Position numbers and translations under genes: made by a program. Below the pieces are notes generated by a model. It had not been told where the DNA came from. It made no database searches and saw nothing but the letters and a program-made list of their open reading frames with translations. DNA of 64,000 nt from Bacillus sp. FJAT-18017 (lineage in GTDB: Bacteria > Bacillota > Bacilli > Bacillales > Cytobacillaceae): contig NZ_CP012602.1 in the NCBI RefSeq assembly GCF_001278805.1, positions 3,631,501-3,695,500 on the forward strand, in the 5' to 3' direction. Below, piece by piece: positions 1 to 8,528 of the stretch. The first letter of the stretch is position 1; every line of letters starts with the position of its first letter.

Positions 1-54
1 AGGCAGCAGCAAGCCCAGAAGAAGAATTATAGGGATTAATACATAGGTTTCCAT
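1..54 (-). CDS. Possible start of a membrane protein, cut by the left edge
   Basis: Reading leftward from an ATG at 54, the frame stays open to the window edge and gives 18 residues, mostly Leu/Ile/Pro, like the first transmembrane helix of a membrane protein. A TATAAA-like -10 lies just upstream on the same strand. No clear ribosome site is visible, so this may be chance. The family cannot be told. Confidence 0.3.
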   Translation of the reverse strand, partial: METYVLIPIILLLGLLLP

Positions 55-147
55 TAATAACTAAGTCTTTTATACTATTCTTCAAGTTAATTGGAAAATC
101 CTTCAAAAATTTACAAAAGACAAGAAATTTTCACATTTTTATAAAAA

Positions 148-188
148 TATAAAAAACCAAGCCCACTTGATTTAGCAGGCTTGGCATT
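148..188 (-). terminator. Rho-independent terminator of the AspT/YidE-type transporter gene
   Basis: Read on the minus strand, a GCCAAGCC/GGCTTGG stem is followed by six T residues just after the stop codon at 191. Confidence 0.75.
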
Positions 189-190
189 TA

Positions 191-1801
191 TTATAAAAAG
201 AAAATCAAAACTTGCGCTATGATTGCAATGAAAATGAGTGCGAACGGATAGGCTGCGGCATAGGCAATCGCAGGGTCATCGCTTTCCATTAGCTGGCTGG
301 CAGCACCGAGGCCAGGCGTGCTTGTCATTCCTCCGCATATCGCTCCGATGGAATGAATGATGCTGAGTTTGAACAGCCTTCTTGATAAAAAGTAGCCGAC
401 AATCATTGGAATGATGGTAATCAGAGCACCGCCAAATAACAGGCCGAAGCCTTCCTCCATCACTACCTCAACAACGCCTTGCCCTGCAGTTGTCCCCGCA
501 CCTGCCAAGAACAAGACTAGCCCAATATCACCAATGACCTGGTTGGATGGCTGGAAGTAACGTGCCCGGATTGGACCGATTTTCCCGAAATGGCCAATAA
601 TAAGTGCGATAAACAGCGGACCACCGGCAACTCCAAGTGTAATCGTCCCGAGCCATGGTATGTTGATAGGGGCCATACCAGCAAGGATGCCTATCAGCAA
701 AATTAAGCTTAATGAAAGAATATGAACATTCGTTACAGTGAGATTTTTACCGCTGAACAGTTTTTCGACATCATTCAATCTATCTTCACTGCTGACTGCA
801 AGGAGAACATCCCCTCGCTCCATGCGCCATTTTGGGCTTTGATTGTATTCAAAGCCGCCCCGTTCAATCCGGGTCACAGTGACTCCATACTTTCTTCTTA
901 GCTCAAGCTCCCTCAATGTCTTGCCAATCATTTCCTCCGCTCCGACGGTAATCTTCCGAGGAACAATATGGTCATGATTTTCAAATTGGGTCTCGGCCTT
1001 TACACCGATTTGGCTGCAAAGCTTTTCCACATCCTCTTTTAAGCCTACAGCGACAAGATGGTCTCCGTTCAGGATGACTGTATCCCCCAGTGCAATGATG
1101 TTCCGATCCCCGCGAATGACTCGGCTGATAACAACACTGTTGTACTGATTGAACTGCTGATTGAAATGAAGTTCCTTCAAAGTCATCTTGTTCAATGATG
1201 GGTTTGTCACCTTGATTGTAATTACTTCAGGCGATTCCTCATTCCGGATTGGTCCAGATGTAGCCTCTAGGTCCTTTTTTAAATCAGTCTTTAACAATTT
1301 AGGCAGAATTTGAACAAACAGGACCACACCAAGAACGCCAAATGGATAGGCAATACCGTATCCAACTGATGCAATTGGGTCATTTGTTGCCTGCAAGGCT
1401 GCTGCGAGTCCGGGGGTACTGGTCAGTGCACCTGTCATAATTCCGATTCCGAGTGCCGGCGTAAGGTCAAACGCTTTTGTAACAAAGATTGTTACAATTG
1501 CACCTGTAAGGACAATAAAAAGCCCCAGAATCCCAAATACCACTCCGCTGGTCCTCATCATCCTGAAAAAGCGCGGGCCCGCCTGAAGTCCAACAGCAAC
1601 TATGAATAAACTAAGTCCCAGCTGCTGGATAGTTTCATTTATTTGATAGCCAAAATGGCCGAATATCATCGCTACAAAAAGGACGCCCGATGTCCCAAGG
1701 CTTAAGCCTTTGACGCTCAGCTTACCAAGTACCGAACCGAGGAACAGGATCAAAAACAATAAAAACAGCTGTTCGTCGAGCAAAGGTGTCAGAAAATCCA
1801 T
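191..1801 (-). CDS. AspT/YidE/YbjL-family transporter with two TrkA-C domains
   Basis: A 536-residue membrane protein with the layout of the aspartate-alanine exchanger (AAEx) family: about five N-terminal helices (residues 10-170), two RCK/TrkA-C-type cytosolic domains (about 190-270 and 280-350), then a second helix bundle (360-536). The two membrane halves are homologous: each carries a TSTPGL(A/G)AA motif (near 128 and 500) followed by a YAAAYPFA/YGIAYPFG segment, the hallmark of the duplicated family fold. The start is supported by GGAGG nine bases before the ATG. Substrate is unknown; AspT exchanges aspartate and alanine, but most relatives are uncharacterised. It is monocistronic, with a terminator directly after the stop. 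Confidence 0.85.
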   Translation of the reverse strand: MDFLTPLLDEQLFLLFLILFLGSVLGKLSVKGLSLGTSGVLFVAMIFGHFGYQINETIQQLGLSLFIVAVGLQAGPRFFRMMRTSGVVFGILGLFIVLTGAIVTIFVTKAFDLTPALGIGIMTGALTSTPGLAAALQATNDPIASVGYGIAYPFGVLGVVLFVQILPKLLKTDLKKDLEATSGPIRNEESPEVITIKVTNPSLNKMTLKELHFNQQFNQYNSVVISRVIRGDRNIIALGDTVILNGDHLVAVGLKEDVEKLCSQIGVKAETQFENHDHIVPRKITVGAEEMIGKTLRELELRRKYGVTVTRIERGGFEYNQSPKWRMERGDVLLAVSSEDRLNDVEKLFSGKNLTVTNVHILSLSLILLIGILAGMAPINIPWLGTITLGVAGGPLFIALIIGHFGKIGPIRARYFQPSNQVIGDIGLVLFLAGAGTTAGQGVVEVVMEEGFGLLFGGALITIIPMIVGYFLSRRLFKLSIIHSIGAICGGMTSTPGLGAASQLMESDDPAIAYAAAYPFALIFIAIIAQVLIFFL

Positions 1802-2092
1802 TTATAGTATCCTCCGTATAGAACGCATTTTACAATTTCAACTTTCCAATTCTATCATGTTTTAATTTATTGTCTATCGTCCGGTAGAAAAGTTCATCGG
1901 AATGTAAAAACTCTCTGCCTTTTTATGGTGTACCCGTTTTCAAGCAGTAGGAGATGCCTGCTACGAAGGTTTTGAACTTATTCCAGGGTGAGTTTGGCAT
2001 TCTTCATGGCGATGCGAGTCCCATATAATCTTTTATGAATTTACGAAGCATTATTCTTGAAAGTGCACTTAACTCGGGTTAATTTAGTACTA
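1802..2092. other. Non-coding stretch upstream of the repeat array
   Basis: After the AspT-like promoter region I see no open frame with a ribosome site and no terminator. It may hold decayed sequence, but nothing is recognisable. Confidence 0.4.
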
Positions 2093-2567
2093 TTTCTCTA
2101 GTGATACTCAGAGACTCACTAGTCATGTTGCTTGAAAAACTAGCAGTACTCTGAGTAGTACTAAAAGTGCTATCTGTTTAAGCTAGTACTTTATTGCTGA
2201 ATGAATATATTATTTGGTCGTTTTTCTCTAGTAATACTCAGAGACTCACTAGTCATCTCGCTTGAAAAACTAGTAGTACTCTGAGTAGTACTAAAAGTAC
2301 TATCTGTTTAAGCTAGTACTTTATTGCTGAATGAATATATTATTTGGTCGTTTTTCTCTAGTAATACTCAGAGACTCACTAGTCATCTCGCTTGAAAAAC
2401 TAGTAGTACTCCGAGTAGTACTAAAAGTACTATCTGTTTAAGCTAGCACTTTATTGCTCAATGAAATATTATTTGGTCGTTTTTCTCTAGTAATACTCAG
2501 AGACTCACTAGTCATCTCACAAGAAAAACTAGTAGTACTATGAGGCGCACTAAAAGTGCTGTATGCT
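2093..2567. repeat. 130-bp tandem repeat, about 3.6 copies, hairpin-forming
   Basis: The unit begins with TTTCTCTAG at 2093, 2223, 2353 and 2482, so the periods are 130, 130 and 129 bp. Copies 1-3 are nearly identical; copy 4 diverges after about 70 bp. Within each unit a stretch reading TACTCAGAGACTCACTAGT is followed 15 bp later by a near-inverted copy, giving an imperfect 19-bp stem. A second set of CTAG/GTACT motifs follows. No protein is encoded across it. Confidence 0.9.
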
Positions 2568-2610
2568 AAAACCCCGCTATACAAAATGAACTTAAATAGT
2601 TACCACCGCA

Positions 2611-2645
2611 AAATAGAAAAAGAACCAGGCTTACAACCTGGCTCT
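2611..2645 (-). terminator. Terminator of the DMSO-reductase-like operon
   Basis: On the minus strand an 8-bp stem (GAGCCAGG paired with CCTGGTTC, one G-U) with a 7-base loop is followed by a T-rich run. It lies about 110 bp after the last stop codon of the operon at 2755. Confidence 0.65.
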
Positions 2646-2676
2646 CCAATAGGTTCAATTAATTATCTCACTTCAC

Positions 2677-2735
2677 TGTCCATTCCAAGCGGACAAATTT
2701 GTAGATTTGTCCACAAGAGGGGTCTGACCCCTTTT
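2677..2735. repeat. REP-like element, copy 1
   Basis: Two short stems (a GTCCA...GGACA pair and TTTGTCCAC) followed by the palindrome AGGGGTCTGACCCCT. The same arrangement returns at 14103, 14841, 21200 and 45613. Confidence 0.75.
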
Positions 2736-2754
2736 TAACCCTTTTTACTCTGCC

Positions 2755-3678
2755 CTAGCAAATTCTGCTGCTGAGGTAGCCTTGTTTGTGGCGGGTGCAG
2801 GGTGGGCATTTTTGTTGTTCTTTGTGGAGGGTTTGGAAGGTTTTGGTGCAGGTGGTGCAGGTTTTCTGGTGGACGTCTAGGGTTTCTGAGGATGCTATGG
2901 AGGCTTTGCCCCTAATTTCGAGCGCCTTTTCCGGACAGCTGTCGGCGCAGAGTCCACAGGAGGAGCAGGTCTGGGCAGTTACCGTAAACCCCGCTTCCCC
3001 TATGCTGAAACAATGCTTTGGGCAAAGAACCTCACATGTTTTACAAAGTGTGCAGCGTTCGGCGTCAACCTGTACCTCGTAAAACTGGTAGTCCGGATAA
3101 TAAGGAGCAAGCTCCAGCCTGTCATGGTTGAAACGCCAATTTGCCGGAGTAACATCCTTCACCAGTTTCTTAGTTTCTTCCCCCCAAAACGTGAACAACT
3201 GCCTGCGCGAAAGTGTTTCCTCCCCGGCATTCAGCTTTTGAACTTCCAGTACTCGGTATGGTTCAAGCCCAATGCAATCCAGGATTTCATTGGCCTCATC
3301 CATTCGTTTCTGCCATAAGTCGTTCAAGGCTTCTTCCGCTGGCAAAATGCTTTCCAATCCTTTTGCATGATAAATCAGAAGCTCGGAAACGGATGGAATC
3401 GAGCTATTGTCAGCAACCAGTTCCTTGCCGCGGACATACCTTTTTGGGAATACTCCTTCAACCGCCTGAACCGGACATGCCGACATGCAGGAGCCGCATT
3501 CCTTGCACTTTTCCGAGTCAAGAACGGGATTTCTCTCCTCCAGCCTGATCGCACCTTCCACAGGGCATGCTTCAAGACAGTTTGTACAGCTTGCCCTCTT
3601 ACTCTTTTTGCGGACACACGCTTCTGATATTTTATACTGAAAATCAAGGCTCTCAAGCCAGCTCCCGACAATACTCAT
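2755..3678 (-). CDS. Multi-cluster 4Fe-4S protein with zinc-ribbon-like tail
   Basis: The ATG at 3678 is chosen over an upstream frame because it has GGAGG eight bases before it, giving 307 residues. There are two ferredoxin-type pairs: an N-terminal pair (cysteines from SCTNCLEACP and CKECGSCMSACP) and a C-terminal pair (CTLCKTCEVLCP and CSSCGLCADSCP). The last 30 residues add a CTTC...CPPC pair spaced like a zinc ribbon or rubredoxin knuckle. There is no signal peptide, so it should sit in the cytoplasm. It is the last gene of the DMSO-reductase-like operon, 119 bp after the anchor gene. Possible roles are electron transfer or assembly of Fe-S cofactors for the enzyme, as for NapF-like proteins; neither is proven. 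Confidence 0.75.
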   Translation of the reverse strand: MSIVGSWLESLDFQYKISEACVRKKSKRASCTNCLEACPVEGAIRLEERNPVLDSEKCKECGSCMSACPVQAVEGVFPKRYVRGKELVADNSSIPSVSELLIYHAKGLESILPAEEALNDLWQKRMDEANEILDCIGLEPYRVLEVQKLNAGEETLSRRQLFTFWGEETKKLVKDVTPANWRFNHDRLELAPYYPDYQFYEVQVDAERCTLCKTCEVLCPKHCFSIGEAGFTVTAQTCSSCGLCADSCPEKALEIRGKASIASSETLDVHQKTCTTCTKTFQTLHKEQQKCPPCTRHKQGYLSSRIC

Positions 3679-3739
3679 TCCATCCACCTCCACTGATGAG
3701 ACCTGTTGTGCAAAAATCAGTACAAGAAACCTAAGAAAC

Positions 3740-3777
3740 AAGGGACAAGAGGTTTCCCGCCTGTCCCTTCATTTTTT
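3740..3777. terminator. Hairpin between the anchor gene and the last Fe-S gene
   Basis: AAGGGACA pairs with TGTCCCTT across 14 bases. The longer T run is on the plus strand; the minus strand has only TTGTTTCTT. It may lower expression of the distal Fe-S gene rather than end the operon. Confidence 0.4.
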
Positions 3778-3797
3778 TACACTGACTTACCTTACGT

Positions 3798-4631
3798 TTA
3801 CGAACCTAGAACATAGAACACATAGCGGCTCATGCCTTCTGCAACGATGAACACAAGCAGCGATGCAACAACAAGTGTGTAATTTACTTTTTGCTTCCCA
3901 TTAAGAGACAAATATCCAATCACGCCAAGAGCAAGAATTTCGATTGCCCAGCGGATTCCGATCATTCCGGAATAAGGCGCAAGCTTGTCTGCAGCTGTTC
4001 CTCCAGTAACCATTTGTACCTCAGTGCTGTAGGCTGAGAACATCGCCGTGCCGATCAGCTGGATGCCAATTCCGAAGATGCCGAATGCAAATGCCCATTG
4101 AATGACTTTCCTTAATTGCTCCCCGGAAAGTTTCGGGGCCAGCAAAGCAGTCGCCAGCACCGGGCCGAGCGCAAATGCCGTACCATAGAACACCACATAT
4201 GTGTTCAAATGATCCCAGCCATTAACCCGTGTTACCGTATAGGCGCTCCCCATTGCATAGATCGCGGCCAGGCCGACAAGTCCGGTGACTAGCATCAATA
4301 TTGGATTCACCTTTTTATAGACAAGGACCATCCCTGCCCCAATACACAGCAATCCGATGAACGCGCCAGCAAGGACGATTTCATTGCTCATCCACGAGCG
4401 GCCAAAACCCCTCATCATATGGATGGCATTCAGTGGGCTGCCAAGGTGAAAGAACGAACCAACCAGACCGATAAGCGATGTAACAGCGAGTCCAGCCAGA
4501 GGCAGCCTCAACACATCCGCAAGAGCTATTCCGCTTTTGGCAAGCTTCCCGGATAGGAGCCAAAGGAACAGAATTCCTCCAACCGCTGCCGGAATTGCAA
4601 CTGTAAAAATTAACAACGGCCATTCATGCAT
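3798..4631 (-). CDS. DmsC-type membrane anchor subunit (quinol-oxidising)
   Basis: A 277-residue protein with about eight hydrophobic helices and the N-terminal HEWPLLIFT motif usual in DmsC-family anchors. In DMSO reductases this subunit holds the catalytic dimer on the membrane and passes electrons from menaquinol to the Fe-S subunit. GGAGG lies before the ATG, and the gene begins 14 bp after the Fe-S subunit stop, so the three enzyme subunits are one translational unit. Length matches the family (about 280). The family call is from order, size and topology rather than from a strict motif. Confidence 0.8.
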   Translation of the reverse strand: MHEWPLLIFTVAIPAAVGGILFLWLLSGKLAKSGIALADVLRLPLAGLAVTSLIGLVGSFFHLGSPLNAIHMMRGFGRSWMSNEIVLAGAFIGLLCIGAGMVLVYKKVNPILMLVTGLVGLAAIYAMGSAYTVTRVNGWDHLNTYVVFYGTAFALGPVLATALLAPKLSGEQLRKVIQWAFAFGIFGIGIQLIGTAMFSAYSTEVQMVTGGTAADKLAPYSGMIGIRWAIEILALGVIGYLSLNGKQKVNYTLVVASLLVFIVAEGMSRYVFYVLGS

Positions 4632-4645
4632 GATAATCCCTCCTT

Positions 4646-5185
4646 TTATTTAACTCCTCCGAGAACGAGGTTCGGTTTTGTGATTGATGAATGCGGCAAG
4701 CCTTTAATATCCGCAGTGGCACCGTATTTCTTACGCAATTCATCAATTGGTCCAAATTCGATTGCGCGCATGATACAGGAAGACACACATACTGGGTCTT
4801 CGCCTTTTTCACGAAGGTCGATACATGTATCACATTTGCTCATCTTGCCCAGTTCTTCGTTATATTGAGGAGCGCCGTACGGACAGTTCCATTCACAATA
4901 TTGGCAGCCTGCGCAGCGGTCCTGATCAATCAGGACTACGCCGTCTTCATCCCTTTTAAAAAGTGCACCGGTTGGACAGCCTTCCACACATGCAGGGTTC
5001 TCACAATGGTTGCATGAGATGGACAGATGCCAGATGGATGGCTTCGGATAGGTCCCTTCTTCAAAATCATAGACCCTCCGAAAGTTCCTGCCGACTTCCA
5101 GGTCGTTTTTATCCTTACATGCGATCGTACAGGTTTTGCAGCCGACACATTCGGCAACGTTTATATAAAATCCCATTTGCGCCAT
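4646..5185 (-). CDS. dmsB: DmsB-type Fe-S subunit with four [4Fe-4S] clusters
   Basis: The 179-residue protein has the four cysteine groups of the DmsB/NrfC/PhsB family: CVGCKTCTIAC near residue 15, CNHCENPACVEGCP near 58, CAGCQYCEWNCPYGAPQ near 91, and the C-terminal CDTC...CVSSC set. The motif CPYGAPQ and the long insert between the last groups are typical of subunits that bridge a molybdopterin enzyme and a membrane anchor. GAAGGAGGG precedes the ATG. It has no signal of its own and is presumably exported together with the Tat-bearing catalytic subunit. Confidence 0.9.
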   Translation of the reverse strand: MAQMGFYINVAECVGCKTCTIACKDKNDLEVGRNFRRVYDFEEGTYPKPSIWHLSISCNHCENPACVEGCPTGALFKRDEDGVVLIDQDRCAGCQYCEWNCPYGAPQYNEELGKMSKCDTCIDLREKGEDPVCVSSCIMRAIEFGPIDELRKKYGATADIKGLPHSSITKPNLVLGGVK

Positions 5186-5201
5186 GATTTACACCCTCCT
5201 T

Positions 5202-7772
5202 CTATTGGAATTTGATAATCCGCTGCGGCCATTTGACATCTGCTTCAATCGGCTCTCCAGTCCACTTTTCAACATTGCAGCGGGCAAGGTTGAAACCGGA
5301 AGAACCAAGTCCTTTTGGAATATGAGGGACGAACAAATTGTCTGCACCTGCGCGGTCAATTCCTGTCTTTTCGTCAATATCAATCCAGGCTCCATGAGGC
5401 AGGCCGATTGTGCCAGGCATTATGCCTTCTGTGATTTTCGCCGGGCGGAGTGATTTACCGAACTCATTTGACATCAACACCGTGTCGCCATCCTTGATGC
5501 CGATTTCCTTCGCATCCCTGCTAGAGATATAAACCGGGTTCGACCAGGCTTCACGAAGCTGCGGTACGTTATCAAACGTACTGTGTGAACGCCTCAGGTA
5601 ATGAGGGTTGATAATTTGATAAGGATATTTTCCTTTTTTCTTTGTTTCCCAGTTTTCGAAAGTAGATTCGTAGCCATGAACTTTTGGTTCATAAACCGGA
5701 ATCGGCTTAATTTCTGAGTATGCCTTTTTGGACAATTCATTTACCGCCTTGCAGTAAATTTCGAATTTGCCGGACTCGCTTGATACAGGGTTGTTCTTTG
5801 GATCATCGATGAAATCCTTGTATGCGATGAAGCCGAAATTATCGCCCGGCTTACGAGGCACCTGGTAAATGCCTTGTTCAATGAACTGCTTCAATGGAAT
5901 ACGGCCCTTCTGAGGTTTACCTTCTACTCCGAACTCCTTAATGTCTTCAGCAGTGATTGTGCAAAGCAGTTCATAATCGACACCATTGTCTTTCATGACC
6001 ATGCTTCCAGCCAGCTGGTTGAAGTACTGCTGTTTTTCAGATAATGGGAATACATCCTTAGGGTTGATGCCGAGCTTTTCAAGGAGTCCTTCGGCGATTT
6101 GCTGGTCAGTTTTGGATTCATATAAAGGATCGACGATTTTTGACCATGTAATCAGGATTTCCCTGTTGCCGCCTGTTACCGCGCCTTCAGTTTCCCACTG
6201 GGTTGCAACCGGAAGCACGACGTCTGCATACTTTGCATTAGTGGTAAGTACATATGCATTACATGCGACGAATTCGACCTTGCGATGTGCTTCAATGCCT
6301 TTTGCAATATTGCTCCGTGTCTGAAGTGTGTTGTTATAGTTATGGTAGATGAACTGGATATTGGCTTTCCGCTCGCCCTCATAGCGCTGCAGGAATTTAC
6401 CATCCAGGACAGCATCCCAAATTTCATTTTCGTTAATATTGTTATCAATCTTATTTTCAAGTGATGGCGCGCCGTTTGCTCCTGCTGTTAAAAGGAACGG
6501 TCCCATGTTACCGGCATATTCCCAGCAGCTGACACCAGTCATGTTGCCCGGGCTTCCCATGTGCCCGGTCATCATACCAAGTGCAGAAAATGCCTGTACC
6601 CAGCCTTCTCCGTTTGAAATACGGGCAGGAGACCAGCCTGTTAAAAGCGCAACCCGTTCAGTACCGCCAATTTCCCTGGCAAGCTCGCGAATTTTGCTGG
6701 CCTCAACGCCGCAAAGCTCGGATGCCCACTCAGGTGTTTTCGGTTGGCCGTCGTATGTTCCTAGGATATAATCCTTCAGGTTATCCTTTGGATCGGCACC
6801 TTTAGGCATATGGTCTGCATCAAAGCCGACTGTATATTTATCAAGGAAATCCCACTTCACTAATGGATTTGAAGGTGAATCCTCATCCAGAAGCGTGTAC
6901 ATAATTCCAAATGCAAGTGCATCATCCTGTCCCGGACGAACCGGCACCCAGTCTGCTTCAAACACGCGGGCTGATTCTGAATACATCGGATCGATTGAGA
7001 TAAAGCGCGCTCCTGCTTTCTTCGCTTGAAGATAGTTATACGTTACACTTCCCATTGTGCTCCATGCAGGATTTGCTCCCCAAAGGACGATCAGCTGTGA
7101 GTTCCTTAGGTCGAGACGGTCATTAATGCCGTTGACGATCAGTCCTTCGCCGACACCCATCTGTTCCCAAATCCATCTCCAGGCACCCCATGATGAGCTG
7201 CCATAGCAGGATGTATAACCCCCGGCTGCTTTCATGACATTAGGTATATTCGAATCATCACCGGTAACAAGAATCGCTTCATTTCCATACTTATTTGCAA
7301 TTCGTTTCGTTTCCGATGCAACAATTTCAAACGCTTCATCCCAGGAAATCCGCACCCACTGGTCACGGCCGCGCAGTTCTTTTTTCCCGCCGCCCGGCTC
7401 CCAATTCTTCCTCTTCATCGGGTATTTCAGACGGTCTGCACTGAATACCTGCTTTCTCTGTGAACGTCCGCGAAGGCAGCCGCGCTGCTGCGGGAAGTCT
7501 GCTGAATCCTCATGGGTATCGTCGGTTTTCTGGCGGATGACAACGCCATCTTTAATAAGGACTTTATTCAAACAGCGGCTTCCGCAGTTATGCCAGCATG
7601 CTGCGGTTTTCCACACTTCACCTTGTGCTGCACCGGCGCCGCTTTCGTCTGCTTTCGCCACTAAACCGCGTGTTACCGGAATCGCGGCAGTAGCAGCCAC
7701 AGCAGAAGTCCAGCCGATAAAGGATCTTCTTGACATCTTAAATTCTCTTATTTTCTCTACAAGATCCAACAT
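5202..7772 (-). CDS. dmsA: DmsA-type molybdopterin oxidoreductase, Tat-exported
   Basis: An 856-residue catalytic subunit. A twin-arginine signal (SRRSFIG, residues 14-20) is followed by a hydrophobic stretch, so it should be exported folded. The Fe-S motif has cysteines at 59, 63, 67 and 99 in the C-x3-C-x3-C arrangement of the DmsA/YnfE family, and the CLRGRS and RLKYPMKR sequences after the fourth cysteine also match DmsA. Serines near 192-194 (YGSSSWGAW) are the likely molybdenum ligand site. The molybdopterin-dinucleotide-binding domain fills the last 150 residues. Substrate could be DMSO, TMAO or another S/N-oxide; sequence alone does not settle this. The RBS (GGGAGGG) is strong. Confidence 0.88.
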   Translation of the reverse strand: MLDLVEKIREFKMSRRSFIGWTSAVAATAAIPVTRGLVAKADESGAGAAQGEVWKTAACWHNCGSRCLNKVLIKDGVVIRQKTDDTHEDSADFPQQRGCLRGRSQRKQVFSADRLKYPMKRKNWEPGGGKKELRGRDQWVRISWDEAFEIVASETKRIANKYGNEAILVTGDDSNIPNVMKAAGGYTSCYGSSSWGAWRWIWEQMGVGEGLIVNGINDRLDLRNSQLIVLWGANPAWSTMGSVTYNYLQAKKAGARFISIDPMYSESARVFEADWVPVRPGQDDALAFGIMYTLLDEDSPSNPLVKWDFLDKYTVGFDADHMPKGADPKDNLKDYILGTYDGQPKTPEWASELCGVEASKIRELAREIGGTERVALLTGWSPARISNGEGWVQAFSALGMMTGHMGSPGNMTGVSCWEYAGNMGPFLLTAGANGAPSLENKIDNNINENEIWDAVLDGKFLQRYEGERKANIQFIYHNYNNTLQTRSNIAKGIEAHRKVEFVACNAYVLTTNAKYADVVLPVATQWETEGAVTGGNREILITWSKIVDPLYESKTDQQIAEGLLEKLGINPKDVFPLSEKQQYFNQLAGSMVMKDNGVDYELLCTITAEDIKEFGVEGKPQKGRIPLKQFIEQGIYQVPRKPGDNFGFIAYKDFIDDPKNNPVSSESGKFEIYCKAVNELSKKAYSEIKPIPVYEPKVHGYESTFENWETKKKGKYPYQIINPHYLRRSHSTFDNVPQLREAWSNPVYISSRDAKEIGIKDGDTVLMSNEFGKSLRPAKITEGIMPGTIGLPHGAWIDIDEKTGIDRAGADNLFVPHIPKGLGSSGFNLARCNVEKWTGEPIEADVKWPQRIIKFQ

Positions 7773-7787
7773 GGTAAAACCCTCCCT

Positions 7788-8510
7788 TTAATCCTTAATC
7801 AATTCTATATTCTGCAGTTCTGCTAGAACGCGAGAATCCATTTCAATGAAACCTTCGAGCACCATTGCCAAGCCTTTGTAAAAGGCAGTCCCCGCATTGT
7901 CCGTGACGTTTTTTACAAATGCTTTTGAAAACTTGCCAAGATGATTATCGATAAAATCCTTTTGCTCCTTCAGCAGATAAACAATTTCAGGAACAGACGT
8001 CTCAACAACCGTCGCTCCCGATTCGATTGCCAGTGAATTCAAGTGGAACATGAAATCGAGTTCAAGGCCGATATGGTCATCCGCTTCCATATTGAAATCA
8101 GTCGCCTGATACCCATATTTCTTGTAAAGCTTCCTGACATCCATCGTTGTCCTTTGGAAAAGCAGCCTGTCGGTTCTAGAGTAAACCGATTCCCACGGCG
8201 GTGCTGGCACCTCAAACGGACCAATGAACAGCCTTGTGTAGTCCCAATGCAAGTCCTCGTAGTCCATCGTTGAAAGAATCGGGTTATGGACAGCTAAAAA
8301 ATCTTTAATCAGTTTGACTCCAGAGGCGATTTTTTCAGATTCCCCCGCAAACGGAATGTTATCCACCATCTTCTGCCCAATAAACTCGGCCAGATATTCG
8401 CTTGAAGGCTCCTCAATAAACAGCCTTCTTAAAATGTCATAGCCAAAGGCGCGTGCGTAAAATAAATCCATGATATCGTCAACCTTGATTACCTGTTTGG
8501 TTGCCTGCAT
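7788..8510 (-). CDS. TorD/DmsD-family molybdoenzyme chaperone
   Basis: A 240-residue helical protein with the family signature E-x-D-D-H-I-G-L-E-L-D-F-M near residue 137. TorD-family proteins bind the Tat signal and apo-enzyme until the molybdenum cofactor is inserted. The ATG at 8510 is preferred to the GTG at 8519 because that GTG lies inside the Shine-Dalgarno GAAGGGTGA, which is five bases before the ATG. It lies 15 bp upstream of the catalytic subunit it presumably serves. Confidence 0.88.
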   Translation of the reverse strand: MQATKQVIKVDDIMDLFYARAFGYDILRRLFIEEPSSEYLAEFIGQKMVDNIPFAGESEKIASGVKLIKDFLAVHNPILSTMDYEDLHWDYTRLFIGPFEVPAPPWESVYSRTDRLLFQRTTMDVRKLYKKYGYQATDFNMEADDHIGLELDFMFHLNSLAIESGATVVETSVPEIVYLLKEQKDFIDNHLGKFSKAFVKNVTDNAGTAFYKGLAMVLEGFIEMDSRVLAELQNIELIKD

Positions 8511-8528
8511 GTTCTTCACCCTTCCTAT

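Noticed and set aside
2556..2738. Open frame of 60 codons over the end of the 130-bp array and REP-like copy 1.
   Set aside because: It crosses a terminator and a repeat, has no ribosome site and no protein-like composition.
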